Positions 48,045 to 57,536 of a DNA stretch of 64,000 nt are shown in pieces. The position numbers and the translations under genes are program-made. The DNA is taken from positions 3,291,501 to 3,355,500 of the forward strand of contig NZ_CP077095.1 in the NCBI RefSeq assembly GCF_014268885.2, given 5' to 3'. The stretch's first letter is position 1. Each line of letters begins with the position of its first letter. A model generated the notes under the pieces. The model saw nothing but the letters and a program-made list of their open reading frames with translations. It had not been told where the DNA came from and ran no database searches. This DNA is from Pseudomonas xantholysinigenes. Lineage in GTDB: Bacteria > Pseudomonadota > Gammaproteobacteria > Pseudomonadales > Pseudomonadaceae.

Positions 48045-48955
48045 GGCGCACGCTCGCCTTGGCCCAGATACCGTGCGAACCATGCCCGCGCGGCCTCGGC
48101 GGCCTGCTGGAAGTGCCGCTCGTAGGGGTCGAAATGCCCATCCGGCAACAGTTCCAGGCGCTTCGGCTCACCGGCCCGGTTGTAGGCGGCCAGGGCCAGG
48201 TCGGTCGGAGTCACGGTATCGCGCTCGGCCACCAGCATCAGCATTGGCGTCGGGCTGATACGCTCAATGGTCAAGCCGGGCTCGTACTCGCTGGCCAGCT
48301 CACTGGAGCGCAGGGTGACCCGGTTGTGCCAATCGCCGTCCAGCGCCCGGGCCTGGTTGTAGAAGGCCTCGGCATCGGCACCGGCATAGATGCCGGCCTC
48401 CCCCGCCTCGGCGATCACCCGGCGATAAGCGGGCGCGCCACCCAGGTGGCGCTCGGCCCGGTCGGCGGCGAACGCAGCCCGCGCCTCGTGCAGCCGGTCA
48501 CCGGCGCGGCGCAGGAAGTTCTGTTGGCCGCTGATGGTCGGGACCTGGGCCACCAGGCAACGCACCCGGCGGTCCCAGGCCGCCAATTGCAAGGCATGGC
48601 CGCCGCTGTAGCTCGAACCCCACAAGCCGATACGCCGCGCGTCAAAGCGCGGTTGCAGCGTCGCCCAGGTCAGGACTTCGCGCAGGTCGTCAAGCTGCTG
48701 GCGCGGGTCGACCTCACCGCGCAGGTGCCCCCCGCTGCGGCCGAAATTGCGTTGGTCGAACACCAGCACCGCCAGGCCGTCGGCAACCAGCACCTCGGCG
48801 AAACGGTCCAGCGCCTGGCCCTTGAGCGCGGCGAACCCCGGGCTCATCAGCACCAGCGGCAATGGCCCCGCCACCTCGGGCAGGTACAACCAAGCATCGA
48901 GGGTGATGCCATTGACGGGAATGGCAAGGTCTTCACGGTGAAATGCTACGGCCAT
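47990..48955 (-). CDS. Alpha/beta hydrolase (YcjY/dienelactone hydrolase-like)
   Basis: The 321-residue protein has the strand-turn LPLVLMSPGFAALKGQ with the oxyanion region, DQRNFGRSGG, the nucleophile elbow GLWGSSYSGGHALQLAA (Ser in G-x-S-Y-S-G-G), and a late Asp and His (LVAERDTVTP; LLPDGHFDPYE). These complete the catalytic triad of an esterase or amidase. The natural substrate is unknown. AGGAGG lies six bases before ATG 48955. The 3' end overlaps the LysE gene stop region by 55 bp, which is long for convergent genes; a shorter true C-terminus is not possible without a frameshift. Confidence 0.88.
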   Translation of the reverse strand: MAVAFHREDLAIPVNGITLDAWLYLPEVAGPLPLVLMSPGFAALKGQALDRFAEVLVADGLAVLVFDQRNFGRSGGHLRGEVDPRQQLDDLREVLTWATLQPRFDARRIGLWGSSYSGGHALQLAAWDRRVRCLVAQVPTISGQQNFLRRAGDRLHEARAAFAADRAERHLGGAPAYRRVIAEAGEAGIYAGADAEAFYNQARALDGDWHNRVTLRSSELASEYEPGLTIERISPTPMLMLVAERDTVTPTDLALAAYNRAGEPKRLELLPDGHFDPYERHFQQAAEAARAWFARYLGQGERAPYTSNADHADTSSNPAKP

Positions 48956-49029
48956 GGCAGGCCTCCTGTGGACGATGGGAGCAGTCGCCAGCATAGGCCG
49001 CGGCCAGCACCGCCATCAGCGCACAGCGG

Positions 49030-51053
<2,024 letters not shown>

Positions 51054-51219
51054 TCACCTGCCCGTTCCAAGCCCGGTGACGCACGTTTTTTATTGAAAGG
51101 ATGCCCGGCATGGTACGCATCCCGCCCGGGCCTCACAACCACGGGCGCGGAAGGAGTACCATGCACCGTTTTGATGCACTCTCCCTGACAACATTGCGGA
51201 ACAAGGAGTTCGATCCGCC

Positions 51220-52536
51220 ATGAACAAGCAGCACCCTCAGCAGCAGTGGCGCGAGGCGGTGATCGCCTACGCCGAGGCGATCAACCGGTACGTCGCGCAG
51301 GGCCGCGCGCACGGCTGGGACGCGCTCGAGGAACCTGCCGCGCCGGCCACCGGGCATCTGCTCGAGGCCTGGCAGGCCGCCCTGCTGGCGATCAACCGGC
51401 CCGGCGTCGACGCGCCGCAGCGCCAGCTGTTCCGCGATGCCTGGCCGCCGGCGCACCTGCCGCTGGTGCCGTTGCTCGATGACCGGGCCCAGGGCATCGG
51501 CCAACTGTTGCTGCTCAACGACGGCAGCCTGCTGGCGCGGGTCGGCATGCCCCACGACAAGGGCCAGGTACTGCGCCTCGACGCTCAGGGCGTGACCCCG
51601 GTGATCGGCATCGAGCATTTCGGCCGCTGTCCGCAACGGCGCTACTACGCCCTGGCCAATGCTGAGGGCGTGCGTGTCACCGATGGCTGGGGCGGCCCAC
51701 TGGTGGCGCGGCTGGCCTGGCCCCATGGCCTGGAAGGCCTGCCGGCGGGTTATCCGTTCGAGCCGCTGGACCTGCCACCGGTGCCCACCACGTTGACGCC
51801 CTTCCCCGATGGCCAACGGGTGCTGCTGGTCAGCAGCGACGGTATCTTCGTGCTCGCCGCCAACGGCGCCACCCGCCTGCTGCCGCGCCAGGACGATGTG
51901 CTCGACGACCTGCGCCAGGGCGTCGACCCGGACGACATCGCCCTGGGCCTGGCCATGGAACACGCCGCCATGGCGCCCGATGGCCGCTTGATCGCCCTGG
52001 GCGAGCAGTGCGGTCGCCACCTGGTGCTCGATGAACACCTGCAACCACTGGCCAGCCTTGGCCCGGCCAGCGAGTACCCGCATTACGCCCTGTTCAACCA
52101 GTTGGGCGACCAGTTGCTGCTCAATGCCTGCCACCTCTACCAGGGCGCCAGCATCGGCGTGCGGGTCGCCGACCTGCCGGGGCTGGACACCGAACCCGGC
52201 AGCGACGATCCACGCACGCCGCTGCTGCAACAAGGCGCGCGAATCTATGCCGGGGTCGCCCGCGACGGCGAGTACATCGTCGGCGATGCCCATGGCTACC
52301 TGCGCGCCTTTGGCGAGGATGGCCGCGAACACTGGCAGCACTACCTGGGCTCGACCATCAGTGCCCTCGACATCAGCGCCGACGGCCGCACCCTAGCAGC
52401 GGCCAGTCACGCCGGTTTCATCTCGCTGATCGCCCTGGACAGTGGCCGGCCGCAATGGCAGATAGGCACCGGTGCCCATGCCGAGCTGCGGCGCTGGGTC
52501 TGCTGGAAAGGCTTCGACACGCCATTGGCCTGGTAA
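51220..52536 (+). CDS. Hypothetical protein, possible beta-propeller
   Basis: The 438-residue protein has a helical N-terminus (about 1-60). It then has repeated four-strand-like blocks with hydrophobic patterns and Gly-Asp turns (DDRAQGIGQLLLLNDGSLLARVG; FPDGQRVLLVSSDGIFVLAANG; APDGRLIALGEQCGRHLVLDEHL; DISADGRTLAAASHAGFISLIALDSGRPQW). The last two blocks resemble WD/PQQ-like repeats, so a beta-propeller is likely. No signal peptide is seen, hence cytoplasmic. Partners are unknown: neighbours are SotB (divergent) and a periplasmic cyclase-family protein. It is found as a conserved hypothetical in pseudomonads as far as I can recall. Confidence 0.75.
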   Translation: MNKQHPQQQWREAVIAYAEAINRYVAQGRAHGWDALEEPAAPATGHLLEAWQAALLAINRPGVDAPQRQLFRDAWPPAHLPLVPLLDDRAQGIGQLLLLNDGSLLARVGMPHDKGQVLRLDAQGVTPVIGIEHFGRCPQRRYYALANAEGVRVTDGWGGPLVARLAWPHGLEGLPAGYPFEPLDLPPVPTTLTPFPDGQRVLLVSSDGIFVLAANGATRLLPRQDDVLDDLRQGVDPDDIALGLAMEHAAMAPDGRLIALGEQCGRHLVLDEHLQPLASLGPASEYPHYALFNQLGDQLLLNACHLYQGASIGVRVADLPGLDTEPGSDDPRTPLLQQGARIYAGVARDGEYIVGDAHGYLRAFGEDGREHWQHYLGSTISALDISADGRTLAAASHAGFISLIALDSGRPQWQIGTGAHAELRRWVCWKGFDTPLAW

Positions 52537-52653
52537 GCCCCGGCACGCTTTGCCTGCCAGGCAAAAGTCATTGTCCCGGCGCCGGCTTTTTCCCCGCCGC
52601 CGGGCTGCCCAGAATCCACTCCTGAAAACGCCTTGCCCTTCAGGAGAGACCCC

Positions 52654-53589
52654 ATGAAAGCATTCAAACCCCTGCTGCTCGCCGCCGCCCTGGCGGCGAC
52701 CGCCCATTCGGCGATCGCCGCCGACTGGCAGCATTCGCCCTACGGCGCCAATGACGAAATCGGCGCCGCCAACCTGCTGACCGCCGAAGTGGTCAAGCAA
52801 GCGGTCGGCCTGGTCAAGACCGGCAAGACCTACCCGCTGGCGGTACCGGTGAGCAAGGACCTGCCGGCCTTCCGCCATCGCAGTTTCCACCTGTACAACA
52901 TCCAGCCGGGCGAACAGGCCGGCCAGAGCCTGGGCCGCAACAAGTTCACCTTCAACGATGAGCTGGTCAACGGCTGGACCGGCGTCGGCACCCAGCTCAA
53001 TGGCATCGGCCATATCGGCATCGACAATGTCTACTACAACGGCAACAAGGCCGCCGACTTCGTCACCGTCGAAGGCGTGAAGAAACTGGGCGTCGAGAAA
53101 GTGCCGCCGATGGTCACCCGCGGCGTGGTACTGGACATGACCGCCCACTACGGCAAGGCCATCGTGCCGGGCGGCACCGCCTTCACCGTCGCCGACATCC
53201 AGGCGGTGCTGACGAAAGAGAACATCACCCTGCGCAAAGGCGACGTGGTGCTGTTCAACACCGGCTGGCTGGAGCTGATCGGCAAGGACAACCAGCAGTT
53301 CCTGGCCACCGAACCAGGCATCGACCTGGCCGCGGCCCAGTGGCTGGCCGACCAGGGCATCGTCGCCTTCGGCGGTGACACCTGGGCGTCCGAGGTGTAC
53401 CCGAACCCGACCGGCGAGGAGTTTCCGGTCAACCAGTTCATGCTGGCCAAGCGCGGGATCTACAACCTTGAGCTGATCGACACCCGCGAACTGGTCAAGG
53501 ACAAGGCCTTCGAGTTCCTGTTCGTGCTCGGCCAGCCGCTGTACAAAGGCTCGACCCAGGTCAACATCAACCCGGTGGCCATCCACTGA
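52654..53589 (+). CDS. Secreted cyclase-family (kynurenine formamidase-like) metal hydrolase
   Basis: The 311-residue precursor has a signal peptide (MKAFKPLLLAAALAATAHSAIAADW). The mature domain belongs to the PF04199 cyclase family, with FNDELVNGWTGVGTQLNGIGHIGID as the metal-binding segment (usually H-x-G-T-H-x-D). Here several metal-site His residues of the family motif are replaced (TGVGTQLNGIGHIG retains one His), so catalytic competence is uncertain. Related enzymes include kynurenine formamidase and isatin hydrolase. AGGAGAG precedes ATG 52654. It ends 37 bp before the convergent membrane protein stop, over a hairpin. Confidence 0.85.
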   Translation: MKAFKPLLLAAALAATAHSAIAADWQHSPYGANDEIGAANLLTAEVVKQAVGLVKTGKTYPLAVPVSKDLPAFRHRSFHLYNIQPGEQAGQSLGRNKFTFNDELVNGWTGVGTQLNGIGHIGIDNVYYNGNKAADFVTVEGVKKLGVEKVPPMVTRGVVLDMTAHYGKAIVPGGTAFTVADIQAVLTKENITLRKGDVVLFNTGWLELIGKDNQQFLATEPGIDLAAAQWLADQGIVAFGGDTWASEVYPNPTGEEFPVNQFMLAKRGIYNLELIDTRELVKDKAFEFLFVLGQPLYKGSTQVNINPVAIH

Positions 53590-53613
53590 TAGCACCAGGG
53601 CCGTTCCCCCCTC

Positions 53614-53645
53614 GTCGGCGAGGCCCCTACAGGGCCCTCGCCGAT
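53614..53645. terminator. Hairpin between convergent cyclase and membrane-protein genes
   Basis: tcggcgaggcccc-taca-gggccctcgccga forms a stem of about 12 pairs with one mismatch. It lies past the cyclase-family stop and overlaps the stop of the minus-strand gene (53627). It resembles a short REP-like palindrome acting as a shared terminator. Confidence 0.65.
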
Positions 53646-54355
53646 GGGCGTTTCAGGCCACGGTAGGCCAACACCAGCACCGCGACCACCAACGCCACCA
53701 ACAACAGCGCCAGCTCGTGGCTGTAGCGGGCCACCCAGGCCGGGAAGCCGACGAACTCGCGCACCACCTCGATCTGCGCGCTGGCACCGCCCTGGCGAAT
53801 GCTGATGCCGCCCTGGCGGACCTGCGAGTAGTCCGAGTCGAAATACACCCAGACCTTCGACTCGCCAAGGGCGTCGATGGCGGGAATGTCGATATGGTTG
53901 GTCGGCGCCTGTACCAGCGTGTCATTGCCTGCGGCGTCGCGCACCTGCACCAGGCCTTTGGCCGGCAGGCGGATCTGCACATCCAGCAACGCTTGCTGGC
54001 CTGGGTTGCTCAGTTCGATGAGCAGCCCGGTGCGGTGGTCCACCAGGCCCGCCTCGAACGGCCGGGCGAACAGCTGCAGGTAAGGTGCCTGGGCCAGTTC
54101 GACCAGCCTGTCGACCTGCTGGTGGTCGAGGCTGCCGGCGGCAATGCTGCCGACGCGCTCGTGCAGGCGCTCGTACTTGAGCAGGTCATTGGCCTGGGTG
54201 ATACGTTCGTTGAACTGGCCTGGGTAGGTAAGGTGGGCGTAGGTCAGGCGCGCCTGCAACCGCTCGTTGCCGTGCAACGACGTGTAGAAGGCCACGACAC
54301 AGGCTGCCACGACCAGCGAAGCGGCCAGTGTTTTACCGACTTTTTCCCAGCTCAC
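53627..54355 (-). CDS. Hypothetical bitopic membrane protein with periplasmic domain
   Basis: The 242-residue protein has a hydrophobic segment near each end: residues about 9-25 (LAASLVVAACVVAFYTSL) and about 215-232 (LALLLVALVVAVLVLAY). The roughly 185-residue region between them is beta-rich (LLIELSNPGQQALLDVQIRLPAKGLVQVRD; ISIRQGGASAQIEVVREFVG) and likely periplasmic. GTG 54355 is preferred because AAGGAA lies seven to eight bases upstream; the longer frame from 54406 lacks one. No family recognised. It resembles small surface-exposed stress or sensor proteins only in topology. Confidence 0.7.
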   Translation of the reverse strand: MSWEKVGKTLAASLVVAACVVAFYTSLHGNERLQARLTYAHLTYPGQFNERITQANDLLKYERLHERVGSIAAGSLDHQQVDRLVELAQAPYLQLFARPFEAGLVDHRTGLLIELSNPGQQALLDVQIRLPAKGLVQVRDAAGNDTLVQAPTNHIDIPAIDALGESKVWVYFDSDYSQVRQGGISIRQGGASAQIEVVREFVGFPAWVARYSHELALLLVALVVAVLVLAYRGLKRPSARAL

Positions 54356-54528
54356 GTGAGGGTTCCTTAGTAGTGACGAAACGCGAAGGCTGGCAAAGGG
54401 TGCCAAGAAGCCGAGGCTGGGGCAAGGGCTGATGGCGCCTGGCGTCGATCAAACGTCGCCGCAGGCCCTCTCAACCCCGGTGTCACCAAGCCTACGGCCA
54501 CTACAGCCGGCAAGCGTTTCGTCGCTAT

Positions 54529-55248
54529 TCAGGCAGAAAGCCGAAATGGTTCCAGCGTGCGCCCGAGCACATCGAGCACCCGGTCTTCATGCTCATGAAT
54601 GAAGAAATGCCCGCCCGGGAACTTGGCCAAGGCATACGGCGCGGCGGTCTCGCGCGCCCAGGCCTGCAACTGCTCGTCAGTGGCGCGGTCGTCCTCGCCG
54701 GCCAGCACATGCAACGGGCAGGTCAACGGCGCGCGCTGGCGATAGGCATAGCGCCCACACAGCAGAAAATCGGCCTGCACGATCGGCAAGGTCAGGCTCA
54801 TCAGCTCTTCGTTGTCCAAGACCTCATCCGGCGTGCCACCCAGCTTGCGCAGCTCGTCGATGAGTTCGGCATCACTGCGCGGTTCGGTCCAACGCGAGCT
54901 GTCGTAGTCCTCCCGGCGCGTGGGCGCGGCGGTTCCGCAGGCGAACAAGGCTACCGGCGGCGGGCAACCCAGCGCGCGCAGCTCATGGGCCAGCTCGAAC
55001 GCCACCAGGGCACCAAGGCTGTGCCCAAGCAAGGCATAGGGTGCCTGGGCCGCCAGGCGCTGCTCGGAGGCCAATTGCCGAGCCAACGCCTGCAGGTCGG
55101 TGTGCAAGGCCTCGCCCATGCGCGCGCCGCGCCCAGGCAACTCCACCGGGCGCACCTGCAGCCAGGCCGGCAGTTTGCGCCGCCAGCGGCTGTAGACCAT
55201 GGCACTAGCGCCGGAGTACGGCAGGCACAGCAGGTTCAGTGCCGACAC
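54529..55248 (-). CDS. Type II thioesterase (NRPS-associated), pyoverdine-type
   Basis: The 239-residue alpha/beta hydrolase has the type II thioesterase landmarks LLCLPYSGASAMVYSRWRRKLP and VELPGRGARMGEALHTDLQALA. The nucleophile elbow is GHSLGALVAF (Ser77), with the late Asp in LAGEDDRAT and His in FPGGHFFIHEHE. Such enzymes remove wrong acyl groups from peptidyl carrier proteins of NRPSs. It lies four bases after an MbtH-like gene, as in the pyoverdine loci of pseudomonads (PA2411/PA2412 in P. aeruginosa). No NRPS is in this window, so it acts in trans. Confidence 0.9.
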   Translation of the reverse strand: MSALNLLCLPYSGASAMVYSRWRRKLPAWLQVRPVELPGRGARMGEALHTDLQALARQLASEQRLAAQAPYALLGHSLGALVAFELAHELRALGCPPPVALFACGTAAPTRREDYDSSRWTEPRSDAELIDELRKLGGTPDEVLDNEELMSLTLPIVQADFLLCGRYAYRQRAPLTCPLHVLAGEDDRATDEQLQAWARETAAPYALAKFPGGHFFIHEHEDRVLDVLGRTLEPFRLSA

Positions 55249-55252
55249 CGCC

Positions 55253-55468
55253 TTACTGCGCCGCGGCCATCTGCTGGCGCAGGCTCAGTGGGCGCATGTC
55301 GGTCCACACTTCGTCGATATAGGCCAGGCAATCCTTCTTCAGGCCACTCTTGCCGACCGCGCGCCAGCCGTTGGGGATGGCCTTGTAGTCGGGCCAGATC
55401 GAGTACTGCTCTTCGTGGTTGACCACTACCTGGAACTGGATGTCGTCACGGTCGAAAACGGAAGTCAT
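55253..55468 (-). CDS. MbtH-like protein
   Basis: The 71-residue protein carries the full MbtH signature. It has N-x-E-x-Q-x-S-x-W-P in [21 protein letters not shown], then the conserved Gly-Trp pair, Leu and the T-D-M-R-P-x-S-L-R end. MbtH proteins bind and activate adenylation domains of NRPSs, here probably the pyoverdine synthetases. It forms an operon with the thioesterase gene, and an iron-starvation sigma-factor box lies 61 bases upstream of the start. AGGAGAC lies before ATG 55468. Confidence 0.97.
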   Translation of the reverse strand: MTSVFDRDDIQFQVVVNHEEQYSIWPDYKAIPNGWRAVGKSGLKKDCLAYIDEVWTDMRPLSLRQQMAAAQ

Positions 55469-55528
55469 TGCCTGTCTCCTTGAATGATGAGGGCCGAACG
55501 CGCCAGGCGCAGGGCGGCTTCCAAGGGA

Positions 55529-55552
55529 ACGAAAACCACGCGGGAAAAATTA
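55529..55552 (-). promoter_or_regulatory. Iron-starvation box (PvdS/PfrI-type ECF sigma promoter)
   Basis: On the minus strand TAATT-N16-CGT (55552 to 55529) differs from the pyoverdine sigma-factor consensus TAAAT-N16/17-CGT at one base. The CGT end lies 61 bases upstream of the MbtH start. The TAA of the -35 motif is the stop codon of the HhH gene upstream (55550-55552), so the box overlaps the end of that coding region. Confidence 0.75.
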
Positions 55553-55798
55553 GCCGGATGCCTCGGTGGCCGCGCGGGCACAGGCAATGGCCGCCTGGAT
55601 CGCGCTCCGGGCTTGGGGGCTGTTCTTCCAGCAACTGCTGCCCACCAAGCTCGCCGCCGCGCCGACGATCTGCAGGGCATCGGCCTTGGCCAGCTGCGCC
55701 AGCGAGTCGAACCCCAGTTGCTCCAGGCGCTGCACCACGGTCGGGCCAACGCCCTTGACCGCGAGCAACCGCGCCCGCTCATCCGCGCCAAACGCCAT
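55550..55798 (-). CDS. Small helix-hairpin-helix protein (Cdd1/pathogenicity-locus-like)
   Basis: The 82-residue protein has the HhH motif LLAVKGVGPTVVQRLEQLGFDSLAQLAKADA and then a GSSCWKNSPQARSAIQAAIA segment that is typical of small HhH proteins of the Cdd1 type. The HhH suggests non-sequence-specific DNA binding or protein contact. AAGGAGG lies before ATG 55798. The gene is on the same strand as the MbtH operon and its stop lies inside that operon's predicted promoter, so it is probably a separate unit, though read-through is possible. Confidence 0.85.
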   Translation of the reverse strand: MAFGADERARLLAVKGVGPTVVQRLEQLGFDSLAQLAKADALQIVGAAASLVGSSCWKNSPQARSAIQAAIACARAATEASG

Positions 55799-55891
55799 GT
55801 CCACCTCCTTGTGCCCTTGCGGCTTTGCAAGTGACGCGGATGATGGCATATATCGTTCTTTGCCCGCCAACCCCTGCCAGGAGACTCCCCC

Positions 55892-56509
55892 ATGCTCGGC
55901 GTGACCGACTACGGCGCTTTCGTGATCGCGTTCCTCATCCTCCTGGCGATCCCCGGGCCAGGCAACTTCGCCCTGATCAGCGCCACCGGCAAGGGCGGCA
56001 TCAAAGGCGGCCTGGCCGCCACCTTCGGGGTGATCCTCGGCGACCAGGTGCTGATGTGGCTGGCGGTGGCCGGCGTGGCCACCTTGCTCGCCACCTACCC
56101 GGCGGCCTTCCACGTGGTGCAGTGGGCGGGCGCGGCCTACCTGGCCTGGCTCGGCCTGCGCATGGTCCTGAGCAAGCCTGGCGCGGCGCCGCGCGACAGC
56201 GGCATGGCCAGCGGCCGCTACCTGCGCCAGACCATGATGATCACCCTGCTCAACCCCAAGGCGATCATGTTCTACATGGCGTTCTTCCCCTTGTTCATCG
56301 ACCCGGTGCGCCACCAGGGCGTGGTCACCTTCGCCTTCATGGCACTGACCGTGGCCGGGCTGACGCTGCTGTACGGCCTGGTGGCGGTACTGCTGACCCA
56401 TCGCCTGGCCGAACGCATGCGCGCCAACCCACGGGTGACGCATGCCCTGGAGCGCCTGGCCGGGGTCTGCCTGGTGGGCTTTGGCATCAAGCTGGCGGCG
56501 ATGCGCTGA
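55892..56509 (+). CDS. LysE-family exporter
   Basis: The 205-residue protein starts MLGVTDYGAFVIAFLILLAIPGPGNFALISATGKGG, and the P-G-P-x-N motif is intact. It has the second motif MMITLLNPKAIMFYMAFFPLFIDPV. Six helices are predicted. GGAG precedes ATG. It is head-to-head with the HhH gene (93-bp gap) and tail-to-tail (3 bp) with the next hypothetical gene. Fifth LysE-type gene of the window; no regulator is adjacent. Confidence 0.93.
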   Translation: MLGVTDYGAFVIAFLILLAIPGPGNFALISATGKGGIKGGLAATFGVILGDQVLMWLAVAGVATLLATYPAAFHVVQWAGAAYLAWLGLRMVLSKPGAAPRDSGMASGRYLRQTMMITLLNPKAIMFYMAFFPLFIDPVRHQGVVTFAFMALTVAGLTLLYGLVAVLLTHRLAERMRANPRVTHALERLAGVCLVGFGIKLAAMR

Positions 56510-56512
56510 GGT

Positions 56513-56908
56513 TCAGGCGTCGCGCAACAGGTCGTGGGCATCGAGCAGGCGGAAGGCCACCTGCGGATTGCGCTCGAGGCCACGGCGAATGGCGGCAGGG
56601 ATCGACTGGCGGGTCTTGCGGCACAGGCCCGGCTGGGGCTCCAGCTCGATGGCGATGCCGCGCATGGTCCGCACTTCATTGAGCCCAGGGCCGATATGCA
56701 CGCGGATACCCAGCTGCTCGAAGAGGCGCTGTTGCAGGTGGCGCAGGTCGTCCAGGTCCTTGAGGTTTTCCAACCGGGCGAGCAGGCGCTTCTCCTCCTC
56801 GCGGGTGAGCAGCAGGATGCGTCGCTCGGGGCCGTCGGCCAACTGTTCGCGGCCGCAGTCGCAAGCGCCAGGCGGACAGGGATGACGTGTCTGGATGGGT
56901 GCACTCAT
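56513..56908 (-). CDS. Conserved hypothetical protein with N-terminal CxC motif
   Basis: The 131-residue protein starts MSAPIQTRHPCPPGACDCGREQLADGPERRILLLTREEEKRLLARLENL. The N-terminal Cys residues (C-x4-C-x-C) could bind a metal. The middle is helical and charged with a possible short coiled coil (EEEKRLLARLENLKDLDDLRHLQQRL). I do not recognise a named family. A start at 56932 is possible but adds MRHDYACE without a better ribosome-binding site. It stops 3 bp from the LysE stop. Confidence 0.65.
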   Translation of the reverse strand: MSAPIQTRHPCPPGACDCGREQLADGPERRILLLTREEEKRLLARLENLKDLDDLRHLQQRLFEQLGIRVHIGPGLNEVRTMRGIAIELEPQPGLCRKTRQSIPAAIRRGLERNPQVAFRLLDAHDLLRDA

Positions 56909-56986
56909 CTCGCAAGCATAGTCATGACGCACCTTGTAGGTAGCCTAGGCAGTCGGCGCGGTCCGCTGCGCGATAACTCAACCGGC

Positions 56987-57514
56987 TCATCTGCCGAGCA
57001 CCAGGCTTCTGGATTGACGAGCGCGCCGATAGTCGGCCCGCATCAATAGCATCAGAAAAACACACGCCGTCGCGCTTCCGGCGATATCCATCGACAGCTG
57101 CAAGGTCTGAAAGGCCCGCCCCGCCTGGGCCTGGCTAAGCTCCCATTGGCAACTCGCGAACACATAGACGGTCGCAATCACTGCGGACCAATGCACGATG
57201 TAGATAGGGCGTGTCGCTCTGAATACTTTCGAGCGCAGGGCAACGAACCATCCAACGCGCAGCCACGCTTTCGGCCATGCTTGCCGGGTGGACATTCTCG
57301 CGTGGAGCACCACCAGGAAAATACTCAGCAACACGACACCCAGGCCGCTGAGAAAGTGCTCCACCAGGCTCGCCTCGCCACCGCCTAGCCAGTCAAACAA
57401 CGTGTTCAATTGCGCAACACTGCGCTGACGGCTGATCAACGCCAAGGCGCAACCTGCAAGGCCGATACTCGCACTGAGTATCAAGGTTTTCATGGGGTAA
57501 GCTGATTTATCCAT
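56987..57514 (-). CDS. Hypothetical four-helix membrane protein
   Basis: The 175-residue protein has hydrophobic segments near residues 10-27 (LILSASIGLAGCALALI), 55-72 (FLSGLGVVLLSIFLVVL), about 105-125 (YIVHWSAVIATVYVFASCQ) and about 143-163 (MDIAGSATACVFLMLLM). The N-terminus could start at 57514 or 57493. No family recognised. It is followed in the opposite-flank direction by the RES-domain gene on the same strand upstream (22 bp between), so co-transcription from that gene is likely. Codon use is less GC-biased than the core genes, as in the RES gene. Confidence 0.65.
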   Translation of the reverse strand: MDKSAYPMKTLILSASIGLAGCALALISRQRSVAQLNTLFDWLGGGEASLVEHFLSGLGVVLLSIFLVVLHARMSTRQAWPKAWLRVGWFVALRSKVFRATRPIYIVHWSAVIATVYVFASCQWELSQAQAGRAFQTLQLSMDIAGSATACVFLMLLMRADYRRARQSRSLVLGR

Positions 57515-57536
57515 TCGCCTATGCCGTCAAGGCACC

